A stretch of 64,000 nt of DNA from Daphnia pulex (lineage: Eukaryota; Arthropoda; Branchiopoda; Diplostraca; Daphniidae). The notes under the pieces are model-generated. The model was not told where the DNA came from and made no database searches. It saw only the letters and a list, made by a program, of their open reading frames with translations. The stretch is from assembly GCF_021134715.1 (NCBI RefSeq), contig NC_060023.1, forward strand, positions 2,108,001-2,172,000, written 5' to 3'. Each line of letters opens with the position of its first letter. Positions within the stretch are counted from its first letter, which is position 1. Below are positions 27,301 through 38,999 of this stretch, in pieces. A program made the translations under genes and the position numbers.

Positions 27301-30300
27301 AATACCGCAGTTTGTATTCTAATTAATTGAATATTATAGTAGGAGACCCTATATATAGATTTAATAGGCCTAATACGGAAAAAGTTGCGTCGCATTCACA
27401 TCATCTCGCATCATCTTCAAAGTTATATAATATGGAAAAGTTTTAAAAAGCATTGCGCCTGTATATAATAAGAGCTATATGCGCATCCTGTGTGTGTTGG
27501 AACACAGCAGCAGCAGCAGAGAGGAGATTTGATTAAAGTGTATATATAATAAATTCGTGAGCTGCGCTGTGCACAAGTCGGAGATCACACGACGACGAGA
27601 GCATTTGCTTGACGACCGAACGAATTTTCCGAGAACTGTCTCTCTCTCTCTCTCTCTCTCCCCCTTTCTTATCTTATAGACGGGAAAACTTGCTAGCGGT
27701 TTAAACGAGCACAAACTAGGCTACTTGAAACACGACGGGGATTGGCTTCCTACGCGCGCGCTCCTTTTGGTGATGACGCGCTCGTCAAAATTCGTGGAAT
27801 AGAAAGGGAAACAAAACAAAACAAAACTCTGCTGGCTATAACGCCATCGCTGCGCTGCGCAACAAGACGTACTGTATATATAGAAGGAAGACGAAAAGAG
27901 AATATATAATCTGGCGAAAAAATAAATAAATACACAGCACGGCATTATATATTATATACCAAACACGCATGAAATTTGAATCAAATTCAACTGGATAATA
28001 ATAATAATAACAAGAAAAAGATGATGCGATAATATCTCTAAAACGACCTCTCCGTGTCCCTTTTAATTGGCATATTATATCGTTATACAAAGGGGAATAA
28101 AACATATAATGTACATATACATTTTTATGAAACAATTGCTACCAGCATCAAGTCGCGTTTTGAAATTGAATTCGAGAGAAGAATAGAAAAAATAAAAATA
28201 AAAACATTTTCTATAATAATAATGGAAACCAAATGAATAATTTGCTTCAAGTCGGTCAACTCGCTATCGTTATCAGCAGAGCCGATTTTGGTGTGCTCAC
28301 GAGGGTTGACCTTGGTTTTGGATTGCATCCAAGGGATTTATTCTAATCACTTTGATTTACAATGCAATTCTATTATACTGCATATGTAAGATATTCGGTA
28401 GAGATATATAAAAGGCAATATAGAATACTAAATATACATACATCCTGTTATATATACCAAAAGAATAAAATATCTTTTTTTTTGTGGGTGGGGCTCTGGT
28501 CCCGCGTTTGTCCTTTACACGCCATTTCAAAAGAGTTTCGGCGCATTGGCAAACGCCAATAAATATATAAAATACCCCACAGCCACAAATGGATATATAC
28601 GCAATCGAGTGAGAAATAGCTGCTGTCATCCTACATGTATAATCTCAAACGCGCGTATAGTATTTATAGCCACAGCACGGGGCGGAGGGAGCATAGCTAT
28701 ATAGTATTCTCTACACACATCTATATATAAGAGGAAGAGATTTTATTCAGTCTATATATATACACACACGCGCTGCGTTCGTATGCTAATTGGCATATAA
28801 ACGCCAACGGGAATCTATAAGCTTTTATTTGTCGTGGGAGAGTATAGATGCTATGGGATACATATATCCAAATGCGCGCGGGTTTCGAAACTTTTCATCG
28901 AGCCCTGATGTGCGCTATACATCTCCGGTCGGCAGTAATAGATGAAAGTTCGAGTTTACTTTATACATGTGCTGTGCTGGGTACACTACACACACGCGTG
29001 CCCTATACTACTATATCTATATATACGGGTGCTGGCGCGGTGGGGTATTATATAGAAGCGCTCTCTTGCTTTTATACTCTCTCTCGATGGATGACAAAGG
29101 CGGCCCATTGGTTTTCCAGGAAAAGCAACATACATTAAGCGCATTGGGGCGAGCACGCATCAGCAGTTGGAAACGGAGTGAAACGAGCATGTGGGACGTC
29201 TCTCACGATGGCAGCAGCAGCAACGACAGAGAGAAAGGCGAGAGAGAAAACTGGTTCAGTGCTGCTGCTGTCACACTGTTGTGTGTGTGCTGTGCTGCAA
29301 CCCAGCGCAGCTTCCGGGAATTCGTGATTGGACTGCGCGCTTCAAAAGCAGCCGGGAGCGCAAAAATAAGGCAAAATGGTCGTGTGTAACATGTAATGAA
29401 AAAGAAAAAAAAAGGAAAGCTTCTCTCTCTCTCTATGCTACTGGTGTGCTTCTATAGTTGCCTGTGCACAGGGAAAATGGTGGACCCCCCCCCCACAAAA
29501 AAAAATAAATAAAAAGACGCCATCATCTGACGAGATGGAGAACTTGATTGACTTATATATACGTCGGGGGCCTCTTTTAAAATCTATTTATTTTTTCTTT
29601 TGCTCTAGCATATGATGGGCGGGGAAGAATGTTATATATAAGCCGCATTTATTTGTTTTGGCCGGAATCTATAGGACTATACGATATTTTCCGCACCGGG
29701 TAATGTATTTTTTTTTTTCGAAATGAAAATAAATAGGAAACCCAACGTCTTTCGTCGAAATCTGTCGTTTATATTGAAAGTGATCACTCCCATCGGCAGG
29801 CAAACATTTCTTTCTTTTCTTTTTAGCTTGGTAACAATTTTCTTTCCGAGAATTTTCATCACGCTTCAATGCAATTCGATGGATCGGATAGATTTGGCCT
29901 TCACGACGCAACTATTACTAGGAAGATTCTAATGTGGAAAAGAAAAAACAAAACAAAATAGAATAAATCGGTCGGATTCCGCGTTGGCTGATGATGGGGG
30001 GGATTCGAATTGCCGACTTCTATTGTTTCCGCTGCTCCGCATATTTTTTTTCGTACGCCGCAACCAAGAGGTAGATTAATTTCCGTAGGCTTTGCTATAC
30101 ATTCGCCGAAGCAGATGTTTTCTGTTTATCTTTCAATTATAGCACGAAAGCATCGACCGGTTATCTTATACTTTTATTTCGGTTGTATTTTTAGCTGCGA
30201 GTTGCACAAGGGCAAATTCCAAAGTCCAGAGACTGGAGAGAAAAAAATGTGTTTATTTCTGTGAATTTTGTTTTTGGCGACACGGCAAGTCGGCAATCGG

Positions 30301-30434
30301 CAGAGTAGAAATTAAAAAAACAATGGAATTTGGCAACGTCGACTTTCAAGCAGACGCCAGCTTGTTTTAGGCGGGAGAAAAGTGAAGCCAACTTTATTGT
30401 TTTTTTGGTTGGTTGTCTTCTTATTTACAATTTG
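24395..30434. other. Non-coding DNA rich in CAG/CTG and TATA tracts
   Basis: No gene was recognised. Short CAGCAG/CTGCTG tracts recur (for example 24598, 24768, 26973, 27504, 29212, 29268) among TATATA and CT/GA runs (25580, 27640-27660). Two strict STAT-type palindromes, TTCCAGGAA at 29114-29122 and TTCCGGGAA at 29312-29320, lie about 1.1-1.3 kb before the next gene. One possible donor follows a CAG tract near 26986, without a supported exon. Confidence 0.5.
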
Positions 30435-31280
30435 ATGGGGGAAATGGAAAAGTCGTTTAATGAACTCGGGGAGGACATTTATTATGCATCGCAGGCTGAT
30501 ACTGAATTCGTCAATGCCGAAAACGAAGATGACAGTCTGAAAACGTTTGAGGAACTGGCTCGCCTTGTTGAGGTGCAGCAGCGGTTGATCGTAGAAGGCG
30601 ATCTGCAATTACGAAAAATTGGTAGTCTCTCGGAGAACGAGGAAATAAAAGACACTGACGAGTTGGTGGACAAGATTCAGAAGGCCAGTGTCAAGAATGA
30701 AGAAAGTACGCAATTGTACATGATATGCCAGCAGGGAATAGAAACCTCCCAATTCAGTCTTGCTCTTCAGTCAGCTGAAAATGATGATCCGTAAGACCCT
30801 CTTCTTTCCTTTGTTTTAAATCGTATCAAATCTTAAACTTCTAAACTTCCAATAGGGCTGCAGAGCAAATAGAAGAGGAGCTACTGGAAGCGTCTAATGA
30901 ATACCTTAACCTCAGCTTAAGCAATATGTTGGAATCACAGCAGCTTGAAGGGATATTAAGCGATATAAGAGGGATTCAAGATGACCTCAAACAAACTCAG
31001 CTGGATATTTTAGAACTCAAGACTAATCCAAAAACTAGTGCTGGATCCAAATCTGAAAGACTCACAAGGTGTGTCATCAATTAATTCATAATTTGTGTTC
31101 ACCTTAAATCTGATTTTCATTTCGAACACATATAGGTTGGAAGCCCAGTTAGATAAAGTTTTGGGTAGATATAATTTCTCCAGATTTGTTACTCAACTCC
31201 TGCTAGTGGCTTCTGAAGAAAATCTCAATGACCCCAAACTATCTGACTTGTTTATCAAATGTGGTAAAGCGCTAGACTAA
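30435..31280 (+). CDS. Small coiled-coil protein, possibly centromere protein H
   Basis: Three exons, 30435-30790, 30856-31068 and 31136-31280, join in phases 2 and 2 to give 237 residues. Introns are 65 and 67 nt. The start is the first ATG; the frame extends upstream only without an ATG. The protein is acidic and predicted helical or coiled coil through most of its length, with no signal peptide. The C-terminal block FVTQLLLVASEENLNDPKLSDLF resembles the CENP-H tail (a helix, a serine-rich turn, a DPxL motif, a final helix), and the length is near human CENP-H (about 247 aa). CENP-H is a kinetochore CCAN subunit that many insects lack. The assignment rests on pattern memory, so treat it as a hypothesis; other coiled-coil complex subunits remain possible. 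AATAAA lies at 31446. Confidence 0.6.
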
Positions 31281-31928
31281 CGGATAAGTGCAATAGATTT
31301 TACCAACGGATAAATGCATTCCCTTTAAGATTTTATATGTAATTGCTAAGTACGCTAAAACCTGGCAAAAACACTTATCGCTATTTGTAACTTGTTTCAT
31401 GACAACAAGGTCAATGTAATACAATATTAAATTTCTGTTTTGTCTAATAAAATGTTAGAAAACGATCGATAAGTATTTGTTTTAAAAACAAAAAAAGGGA
31501 AATCGTCTTCGTCTCAATCAACACACAAAACTCTTATTTACTGCTAGTAAAATCCTTGAGAAAGTCTGGAAGTTTAATATTTATTCAGATGAGGTCGCTC
31601 AAAGCGGCCGTCTGTTGCTGCAGAAGTCACCAGTCATTTGTCAGGCGTCACGTTAGAAAGTCAGAAACTCCTTTCCTCATTTCTTTTTGCGTTTATACTA
31701 GTGGCCCTCCATTTGTTTGTTTTTTTTTTTTTTCTGGGTTCTTTTGCAATTTGTTTGACGTCTTCCATTTTGATTTGTGACGACATGTAGTATTCCTCGA
31801 CTAGGAAATGTCTTTTAGTTTGACATTGCGTTACGCCAAAATGAGCAGTGTTATCTCGTCTGTCGTCTCGTTGAGATAACACGTGTTTTTGTCGTTTCAA
31901 TTCGTTCGGAAATAGTTGTTTGGCGAAG
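31281..31928. other. Intergenic gap and CHSY 5' region
   Basis: This holds the 3' flank of the coiled-coil gene and then the upstream region and leader of the chondroitin synthase gene on the same strand. No other gene or clear TATA box was seen. Confidence 0.6.
31446..31451 (+). terminator. AATAAA poly(A) signal of the small coiled-coil gene
   Basis: AATAAA stands 166 bases past the stop codon, with TG-rich sequence nearby; this is the likely transcript end. Confidence 0.55.
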
Positions 31929-34900
31929 ATGTTTTACAAGCCCAGACCTGGACCTGGTGGCAGCCACAATGGAATGATTAATGGATTCCACGTTAAATCA
32001 TTCCCCAAAAGAGTTTGGAATAGGTGGTCTCTGCTTGTCAAATTCTTTTTTGGTCTCATTGTGGGAATTATATTGGCCAGTCAACTGCAGTCATTACTCA
32101 TATCGTCTAGTGCATGTGTCTCCTACAAATTGTCCCCAGTCCATCGAAAGTTAAAAGTGAACAACATTCAAGAACGAACAGAGGTTGAAGCAAGAAACAG
32201 ACAGTTGCTGTTGGTCGGAGTCATGACAGCTGACAAATACATAGGGACTCGAGCCAAAGCAGTTTATGAAACGTGGGGAAGCCAAGTTCCTGGAAAATTG
32301 CTCTTCTTCACTTCTGATTCACAGAACACTACTGACGACTTGCCAGTAGTCAGGCTAAAAGGTGTAGATGATTCCTACCCACCTCAAAAAAAGTCATTCA
32401 TGATGCTCAAATACATGTACGAAAACTATGGTGACAAGTTTGAGTGGTTTATGCGAGCTGACGACGACGTTTTTATCAAAACCGAACGTTTGGAGATCTT
32501 CTTGAAAAATATCAACAGCAGTCAACCCAGGTTTATCGGTCAGGCCGGCAAGGGAATTGCGGTAAGAATTTCATTTAATTTCGTTAACTAAATTTTTTTT
32601 AAAATAGGTCATTATAACTACAAATGACTTTTATGATTATCTAGCAAGAATTTGGTCTGCTGAGCCTCGAGTACGACGAAAATTATTGTATGGGTGGTCC
32701 AGGAATGATATTCAGTCACGTCACCCTTTCTCGAGTTGCACCCAACGTCAAGGACTGCCTGAAGAATCTCTACACTACACACGAAGACGTTGAATTGGGG
32801 AGATGCGTTCAACGGTTTGCCGGCATTCCTTGCACCTGGTCCTACGAGGTAATTTAACCGAAATTTAGATTTAACGTAACCGAATTTAAAAATTTTAAAG
32901 AAAACTAAACCAAACATCCGCTCTCAATTGGTCGATGTTGTCAAAGGAAGGAGTGTAAATAGATGAAAGGCATTTCGCATACGAAATCTTGAAGTGTAAG
33001 TTATACAGCCATTTCCTGGCCCCAAGGACTTTCGCTCAAGTTGCGCCCCCGTCCCCGTAACTGAATCCTTGTGAAGGGAATTGTGTGATATTGACTCTCG
33101 CCCGAGAGAACCCCAGCGCCCGGGAAATTTGAGGAAAGTTCAGGGCCTCCAGTTACTTTGTGTGTAGGTTGCTTTGTAAAACGTCACGTTACATCAGAGG
33201 CCTCGTTTGTGAGCTCCCTGGCCGGCAGCAGTCTAGCCGACAACGTCTCTCGTTACACCTGCAGTTTTATATTTCGCTTGGCTGACCTCTCTCTCTCTCT
33301 TTGTGATCCTCTCAACAGATGCAGAACATCTTCCATCATAGTTCCAGCGGGCGGACGGCTTTCACTGGCCCACTCAAATCCCGTGAAGTCCACCGAGCCA
33401 TCACGTTACACCCCATCAAAGAACACGCGCACATGTACCGCCTCAACAACTTCCTACAGGTGAGCAGCCGTTCGAGGTTGGACAAAATTCTGATTTAAAA
33501 AATAAAATCAAAAAGACTTATAATTCGATAACGCCATCCTATTCTTTCAGGGCGTGTCCATACGGGAAAAGATTTACGACGGTCTCAAAATACGAAGGGA
33601 AATGGCTAATTCGGTTGAGCAACTTCGTAAACGACTCGGCCCGTCTTGGGAGCACCAGGACTCGAGCCAACTTGAATCTCTGGGTAAAAGAAAAATCTTT
33701 TGTGTAAACAAATAGTCAATTTGATTCCCGTCAGTCATTTTTTTATTTACGTTTTTTGGCTGTTTGTAGGTTTGGCGCCAAGTTTAAACAAATTTTTGCC
33801 GGAGGACGAGAGTGACATTTTGACGTGGAATTTCTTGGCACGGTCGGTCGACTCGACGGAAACAGTCAACCCGAGGCGAGCCATCGACGCCCCATTGCGC
33901 GAGGGCGTCGAGGACGTGATTCGAGAAGTGATGGAAGGCATCAACGCCATGTCGAAAGAACGAGGTCGTGTCATTGACTTCAAAGAGCTCCTCTACGGCT
34001 ATTACCGGCTCAACCCTCGACTTGGGGTCGACTACATCCTTGACCTGCTCTTAGTCTACAAGAAATACCGCGGCCGAAAGATGATCTTCCCCGTCCGGCG
34101 GCATGCTTACCTCCAGCAAGCGTTCGGAGCTTTGCAGCTGCGTCCGAGTCCTCTAGTCGCTCGTGACTCTTCGACGAGCCGAATTCATTTCATTCTGCCG
34201 CTGTCTGGCCGTCTGGTCATCTTCCAGCGCTTTATGAACAATTTCCAGCGCGTTTGCGTCGAGCCCGACGAACATGTCCGGCTGGTCATTGTCCTCTACC
34301 CAACGATGGAAACCGACGATCCGTCGGATGAGATCAAGAGCTTTGTCGGGGCTTTCCAGCGGGGGACCAAAGGTCGACAAGTTGAAGTGGAATTGATCGA
34401 ACGGAAAGAAGCCTTTGCCAGAGCGGCGGCCTTGGAGACGGGCAAATCCAGCTGTCAACCCGATGACGACTGTCTGTTGGCCTTTATCGATGTGGACATG
34501 GTGTTCACCGAGAAGACGCTGGATCGCATCAGATCGCACACGATCCGCGGCCGTCAAGTGTACTTCCCCATTGTTTTCAGCCAGTTCGACCCGTCGTTCG
34601 GAGCCCCTCTGGCCGGATCGTTCGACGCCGAGATTGCGGACGACGTGTTCGAGATCGACGACGACCGCGGATACTGGCGATTCTACGGCTTTGGCATCGT
34701 CAGCGTCTACCGGAGCGATTTGGAGCGAGTGGGCGGCATGAACACGTCGATTCACGGCTGGGGCCAGGAAGACGTCGACCTCTACGATCGAACGGTGGCC
34801 TGTCCCGATTTGGCCGTTTTCCGGGCCCCCGATCCCGATCTAGTTCACGTTTTCCACCCGATCGCCTGCGACGATTCCAACTTGACGGAGAAGCAGAAGA

Positions 34901-34992
34901 AAATGTGCGTCGGCACGCGCGCCGGCACTTATGCAAGTCAACAGCGGCTGGCCCGTTATTGGATTGAACACCACGCGTACGCGGGCGGCTAA
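31929..34992 (+). CDS. CHSY1: Chondroitin sulfate synthase (CHSY1-type)
   Basis: Five exons, 31929-32561, 32645-32848, 33319-33459, 33551-33683 and 33770-34992, give 777 residues (human CHSY1 has 802). The enzyme polymerises chondroitin in the Golgi by adding alternating GlcA and GalNAc. A short cytoplasmic tail precedes one membrane anchor (about residues 34-57), making a type II membrane protein. The first glycosyltransferase domain starts near QLLLVGVMTADKYIGTRA. It has GVDDSYPPQKKSFMMLKYM, nearly identical to the vertebrate enzyme, and the metal-binding triad DDD at 178-180. THEDVELGRC follows. The second domain has YLQQAF, LPLSGR, the DVD motif at 611-613, YFPIVFSQ and WGQEDVDL near 701-707, typical of the GalNAc-transferase half. 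The fly orthologue acts in proteoglycan synthesis. All joins keep frame, so the gene looks intact. ATTAAA near 35064 may be its poly(A) signal. Confidence 0.96.
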
Positions 34993-35984
34993 AAAACAAA
35001 TTCAACGATAGCGCCAACTTGTCAAAAGTCTTTCCTAAATTTTTTTTTATTTGTCCTATTCCTATTATTAAAAAAAAAAGAACAGTTTTCTTGCCATTCC
35101 TTCAGCTTAATTTTTTGTTTCGAATGTGAGCCAATCGATAACGGATTTCTCTGCCGTGCTGTGCCTTGTTCCTACCTTAGCGCGCACAATCTAATCAATA
35201 CATCGCCAACTGTGAAACATTTTTTCTATTTACTATTTGTTTTGTTCCAGGATGTTTTCGATGCCTTCGGTGTAGAAGATTGTTCCTTTTAAACTTAAAT
35301 CTTGAATTTTTTTTTAAATGTTTTACAGTTTTAGGCCTATAGTCTAGTAATGTGTCACGCATGAAAAAAGACCAAAAGCCCGCGCTGCATTTGAATTGAA
35401 AGAAAAATGAAACTTTGACGGCAGGATATGTCAGAAAGAAAAAGTTAACCGCATGTGACCAGCAATCTATCTTATGTATTCTTCCCGGATAAAGTTCCAA
35501 GAAGGAAATTCGTTTTTAGGGCAGCCAGCCCCATTCAAATATGTTGCGCCAACATTTCCAAGTAAGTAGATCATTAGTTTCTATTATTATTTTTTTTTTA
35601 CCGACGTTTTGAAATTATATTCCACTCACGATTTCAATGTAGAGATTTGTAACGGCTCTAATCGTCTGAAAACTCGGAAGAAAGTTGTTGTTGTTTTTTC
35701 TTCTTCTATTCTCTCCGAGTTTACTGACAAAGTGCAATGTGACCCTCGGATTGTGACATGACATTAATAACCACTCGGTTCTCCATTTTTCATCTGAAAA
35801 ATGAAGAAACAAAATTGTTGACGACTGTTTTCTTTTTTTGCCATCACCGCAAACTTGTCAAGATTTTCGTCCAACCATTAGCAACAGTTAATCTTTGAAG
35901 TGTCTTGCGAAAAGTGGTTTTATGTTCGTTTCGACACACCGCAGAGAGAAGTGCCAACCAAAAAGTGTTAAACGTCATCATACC
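34993..35984. other. CHSY 3' flank and intergenic DNA
   Basis: This is AT-rich DNA after the CHSY stop, without a recognisable gene. Confidence 0.5.
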
Positions 35985-36244
35985 TATAAAAGCTGCTGGT
36001 TCATTCTATTGAACACACTCCATGTGGAACCCAACGTTAACCTTTCACAGGTTGTAAATTGAGAACATCTGACAAGTTTTAAATATGCTGATTAAAATTT
36101 TTAAAAATTAGGTCGAGTCTCAAAGGCTCCACTCTCTCAAGAAGCGACTTCAATTGGCTCTTGGATTCCAATGGAATGCAAATGACTTTGGCCGCAGAAT
36201 TCACAGGGTGGAGTTCCTCCGCTGTCCAATGCCACACAACCCAT
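35985..36244 (+). CDS. Possible small gene or C-type-lectin-like fragment
   Basis: TATAAAA lies at 35985-35991, and the first ATG follows 31 bases later at 36022. An exon 36022-36050 could splice (AG at 36110-36111) to 36112-36244, keeping frame. The product starts MWNPTLTFHRSSLKG and contains DFNWLLDSNGMQMT and FTGWSS, which is loosely like the middle of a C-type lectin domain. A GTAAGT donor follows the last in-frame codon; read-through ends after eight more codons (TAA at 36269). No following exon was found, so it may be a truncated gene. The signals are decent but the protein is not recognised. Confidence 0.3.
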
Positions 36245-37541
36245 GTAAGTACACTTTCATTCGTAATTTAATAGTTATTGCGAAATTTCCATCTGTTAAG
36301 TAACAACTGCGGTTTCCTTTTCGGCAAATGGAATCGGTTGTTTTTTATAACCCCCAGTTAGGCAATTTTCCCTTTTTAAGTTTTTCATCCATGAACCCTG
36401 GGAGGGAAAAAAACAAAAGTTTGGCTTGTTAGATAATCTGATATATCCGCGGGGTGGTGTACACGCTTCAATAAATAAATATGCTTTTATATGTACCTCG
36501 GCCAGACAATGTCTGCTTGGGTTTTTTTGTGGGGCACATTTGCGATGTCTGGCTTTCTTTCCATTTGAAATAGAATGCCAGACGGCAACTCCAGACGCTA
36601 TCTCTCTCTCTCCAGACAACCAGTATTCAATTAGCTTGCTAAAACAGGATTAATACAACATTGTAAGGGGCACGTTATAGGATACTATGTACATTGTATA
36701 TAATGGCTCACGTGGCTCACGTCGGTTCGAAGAAACCAGTCTCATGATCATAATCAGTTTTACCCTCTTATTCGCATTATTATTACTAACAAAATTGTGA
36801 AAATAGTAACATTTCGTTTTGATTTGGCCAATTATTTCGGGTTTTTCGGCATTCTGTAGATACATCGTTAAGTAGCTTGTAGTTGCTTTGCCGAGTTACT
36901 TTGCTGATTTCTTGCTAAGTGCACATTGTCAAAAGATTTCGGGTTCGGCGGCGTCCTTGTTAAAAACGACATTGTTGCTTTTATATCATTTAATCGCTTT
37001 TATCTTTAACGGCTCTATTTCGTGTTGCTAGTTCGCTCTGTCTCGGTGGCAACGTACCGTACGAACTTTGATGAAATAACCAAATAAGCTCAACGTCTTT
37101 GTTATCAAAGCGTCTGGGAGATCAACAAAAGTTTCGGTTTTCACTGCGTTGGTGAATTCTTTCGTTCCCTTTGAACATCTTCATAAAGTTGCGCTGCTGT
37201 CGTCGGAAACAGCCGAGTGGCCGACATCGAAAACGTCAAATAATCCTTGTGGGAATTTATTCACGGAACATGTATATTGCTTCACTCAAGTGTTTACATC
37301 CTATACGCTTTCCAGTTCACAGCGGAGAAGGTGAGGCCGCGAGATCTCAAGTTGAATTCCCGCAGATTCTCCTGTTCCGTTTAATAGAAACCCGAACAGC
37401 CTTTCACTTGTCCCGATTATGTACAACCCGAAACTGGCGATTTCGAAAGAGAATTCCGTGTATTATATCGGTGAACCTTTTTCGAGAATGTTGTAAAATG
37501 TGAGAAGAATAAATTATAAAAAGGAGATGATCACAGCTCTC
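36245..37541. other. Intergenic DNA
   Basis: No supported gene was seen between the small candidate exon pair and the 3' end of the minus-strand lectin gene. Confidence 0.5.
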
Positions 37542-38336
37542 TCAGTCTTGGCAAACGAACGGCAGCCATTGCTCGCACGGAGTGGAAGCCCACGGGCCTT
37601 CCGGCACTGGTGCAATGCGGACGCATTCCGACAAGCTGGTGGGTCTGGGCTCGCCGTAAAACCAGTTGCTGTAAAAGAACAGACTCAGTTTGGAGACCCA
37701 GAAATAAGTTTTCAATCCGGGGACGGATGCGCCAGACGTCCACACTCCAATGTTCTTCGCCACCGGATCTGCGTAAGAATTGTCAAGGGTAAATTGAGAC
37801 GCGATCGATAAAATAATACGCTGGCACAAAGGGAGATTGATTCTAGACTCACCGTTTAAGATGAGGGGCATCAGAAATTGGGAAACAACTTGCTGGTCCT
37901 TTGACGATTGGATGCTAATCAAATTCTTGCGGTACGAGTTGCAGAATTCGTAAGCTTTCAACCAAGGAAGCTGTCAATTCAAATGTTTAGAAAATTAGTA
38001 CTTAGTTTGGATTTAATGATTATTCATCTGTTTACCTGTTGAGGCACGAAGCAATAGCAGACACCGTTGGTTTTAATACATTTGTTCGTTCCTATACTGC
38101 CCTGGCAAGCCGCTTCGGTTTTATCTTCAATTAATGTCTGATCTGCCGGAATCATGTCCGATTCCGACTCTTGCTGGATAACGGCGAATTGTTCGCTCAC
38201 TTGCCCTGCAGATCCACACGCACTCTATTAAATTGTGATCTAATTAAGCCGAATAAAAGAGCTAGAGAGCCTTACCTTTGAACAGGAGAACGCCAACAAT
38301 GCAGACGAAAATACCGGGAAAGCTAAATGCTTGCAT
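37542..38336 (-). CDS. Secreted C-type lectin-domain protein
   Basis: Four exons on the minus strand, 38336-38276, 38205-38036, 37970-37853 and 37768-37542, join in phase to give 191 residues. A signal peptide (MQAFSFPGIFVCIVGVLLF) is followed by a short linker with three cysteines, then a C-type lectin fold from about residue 78. The fold has WLKAYEFC (Cys87), IGVWTSGA, FYSNWFYGEPRP, ECVRIAP (Cys165), PCEQW (Cys181) and FVC (Cys189). Cys87-189 and 165-181 would be the two conserved disulfides. The sugar/Ca2+ motif is EPR rather than EPN, and the WND motif is absent (WASTPC), so classic Ca2+-dependent mannose binding is unlikely. A TATATAAG box lies at 38416-38409, about 75 bases before the start. 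The likely role is extracellular recognition or immunity, inferred from the family. Confidence 0.9.
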
Positions 38337-38408
38337 TTTCTCAGGAGTATATGTTCAAACTTCGGATGTGCTTTCAACTCTGAATATTAATCGCACAGAG
38401 CCTTTCCA

Positions 38409-38416
38409 CTTATATA
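38409..38416 (-). promoter_or_regulatory. TATA box of the lectin gene
   Basis: TATATAAG on the minus strand, 73 bases upstream of the lectin start codon. The same octamer stands before the Q/N-rich gene at 57809-57816. Confidence 0.65.
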
Positions 38417-38910
38417 CCGAGTGCTGCTTCCAATGGAACACAGGTGAACTACATCCAAGTAAATTCGGCCATTCACCTCTACCCTTTCGTCTGATGCCTC
38501 CTCTATATTTGAATTGTTAAATAGGCCTATACGGAGATGCACCAGCAGCAGACATGGAGGAGGTTTTTTTTTTAAAAGGAACGCCTCTATTCCTTTGGGG
38601 ATAATCTGGCAGGGACTGGGCCAACAAAAAATTTCAGGCAGCACTTACTATCTTATTAAAGTTCAAAGTCTTTTGAATGTCAACGGCCATAAAGTTGGGT
38701 CTCTCTCTTATTGGTGCAAGGGAAATGGAATCGATATTTTTCAAATATGGATGCCACTATGGTCGGGTAGGTCGGGAGATGTTTCCGCTTAGAAACGCAT
38801 CTCGGATTCAGCCGGATATATTTCCCTATGCACTCCCACATTGAAGCAAAGTGCAAGTTGGGCAATTATTTAACAGCAACTTTTCTTTTTTTAAATGGCT
38901 CTGATAGCAG

Positions 38911-38999
38911 GATCGTGTGGCCTAATGGATAAGGCGTCGGACTTCTAACTAGAATAAAAAGGCATCCGAAAATTGCGGGTTCGACTCCCGCCACGATTA
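38911..38999 (+). tRNA. tRNA-Arg (UCU) with a 16-nt intron
   Basis: The cloverleaf is complete. The acceptor GATCGTG pairs with CACGATT and is followed by discriminator A. The D arm GCCT/AGGC encloses AATGGATA. The anticodon stem TCGGA/TCCGA carries loop CTTCTAA with anticodon TCT, and the T arm is GCGGG-TTCGACT-CCCGC. A 16-nt intron sits one base 3' of the anticodon, the canonical place, between TCTA and the last loop base. The mature tRNA is 73 nt plus CCA. Introns are usual in animal tRNA-Arg(UCU) genes. Confidence 0.95.

Noticed and set aside
555-27797. Relaxed TTCN3GAA STAT-like matches (for example 555, 729, 1255, 7608, 9587, 11323, 13540, 20013, 27789)
   Set aside because: Their number is about what base composition predicts, so only the strict TTCCNGGAA class is counted as signal.
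30330-30434. Upstream extension of the coiled-coil gene with a hydrophobic stretch
   Set aside because: It has no ATG; the first in-frame ATG is at 30435, which also gives a normal acidic N-terminus.
34153-34755. 200-codon minus-strand frame
   Set aside because: It is the antisense of the conserved last CHSY exon, whose plus-strand reading is unambiguous.
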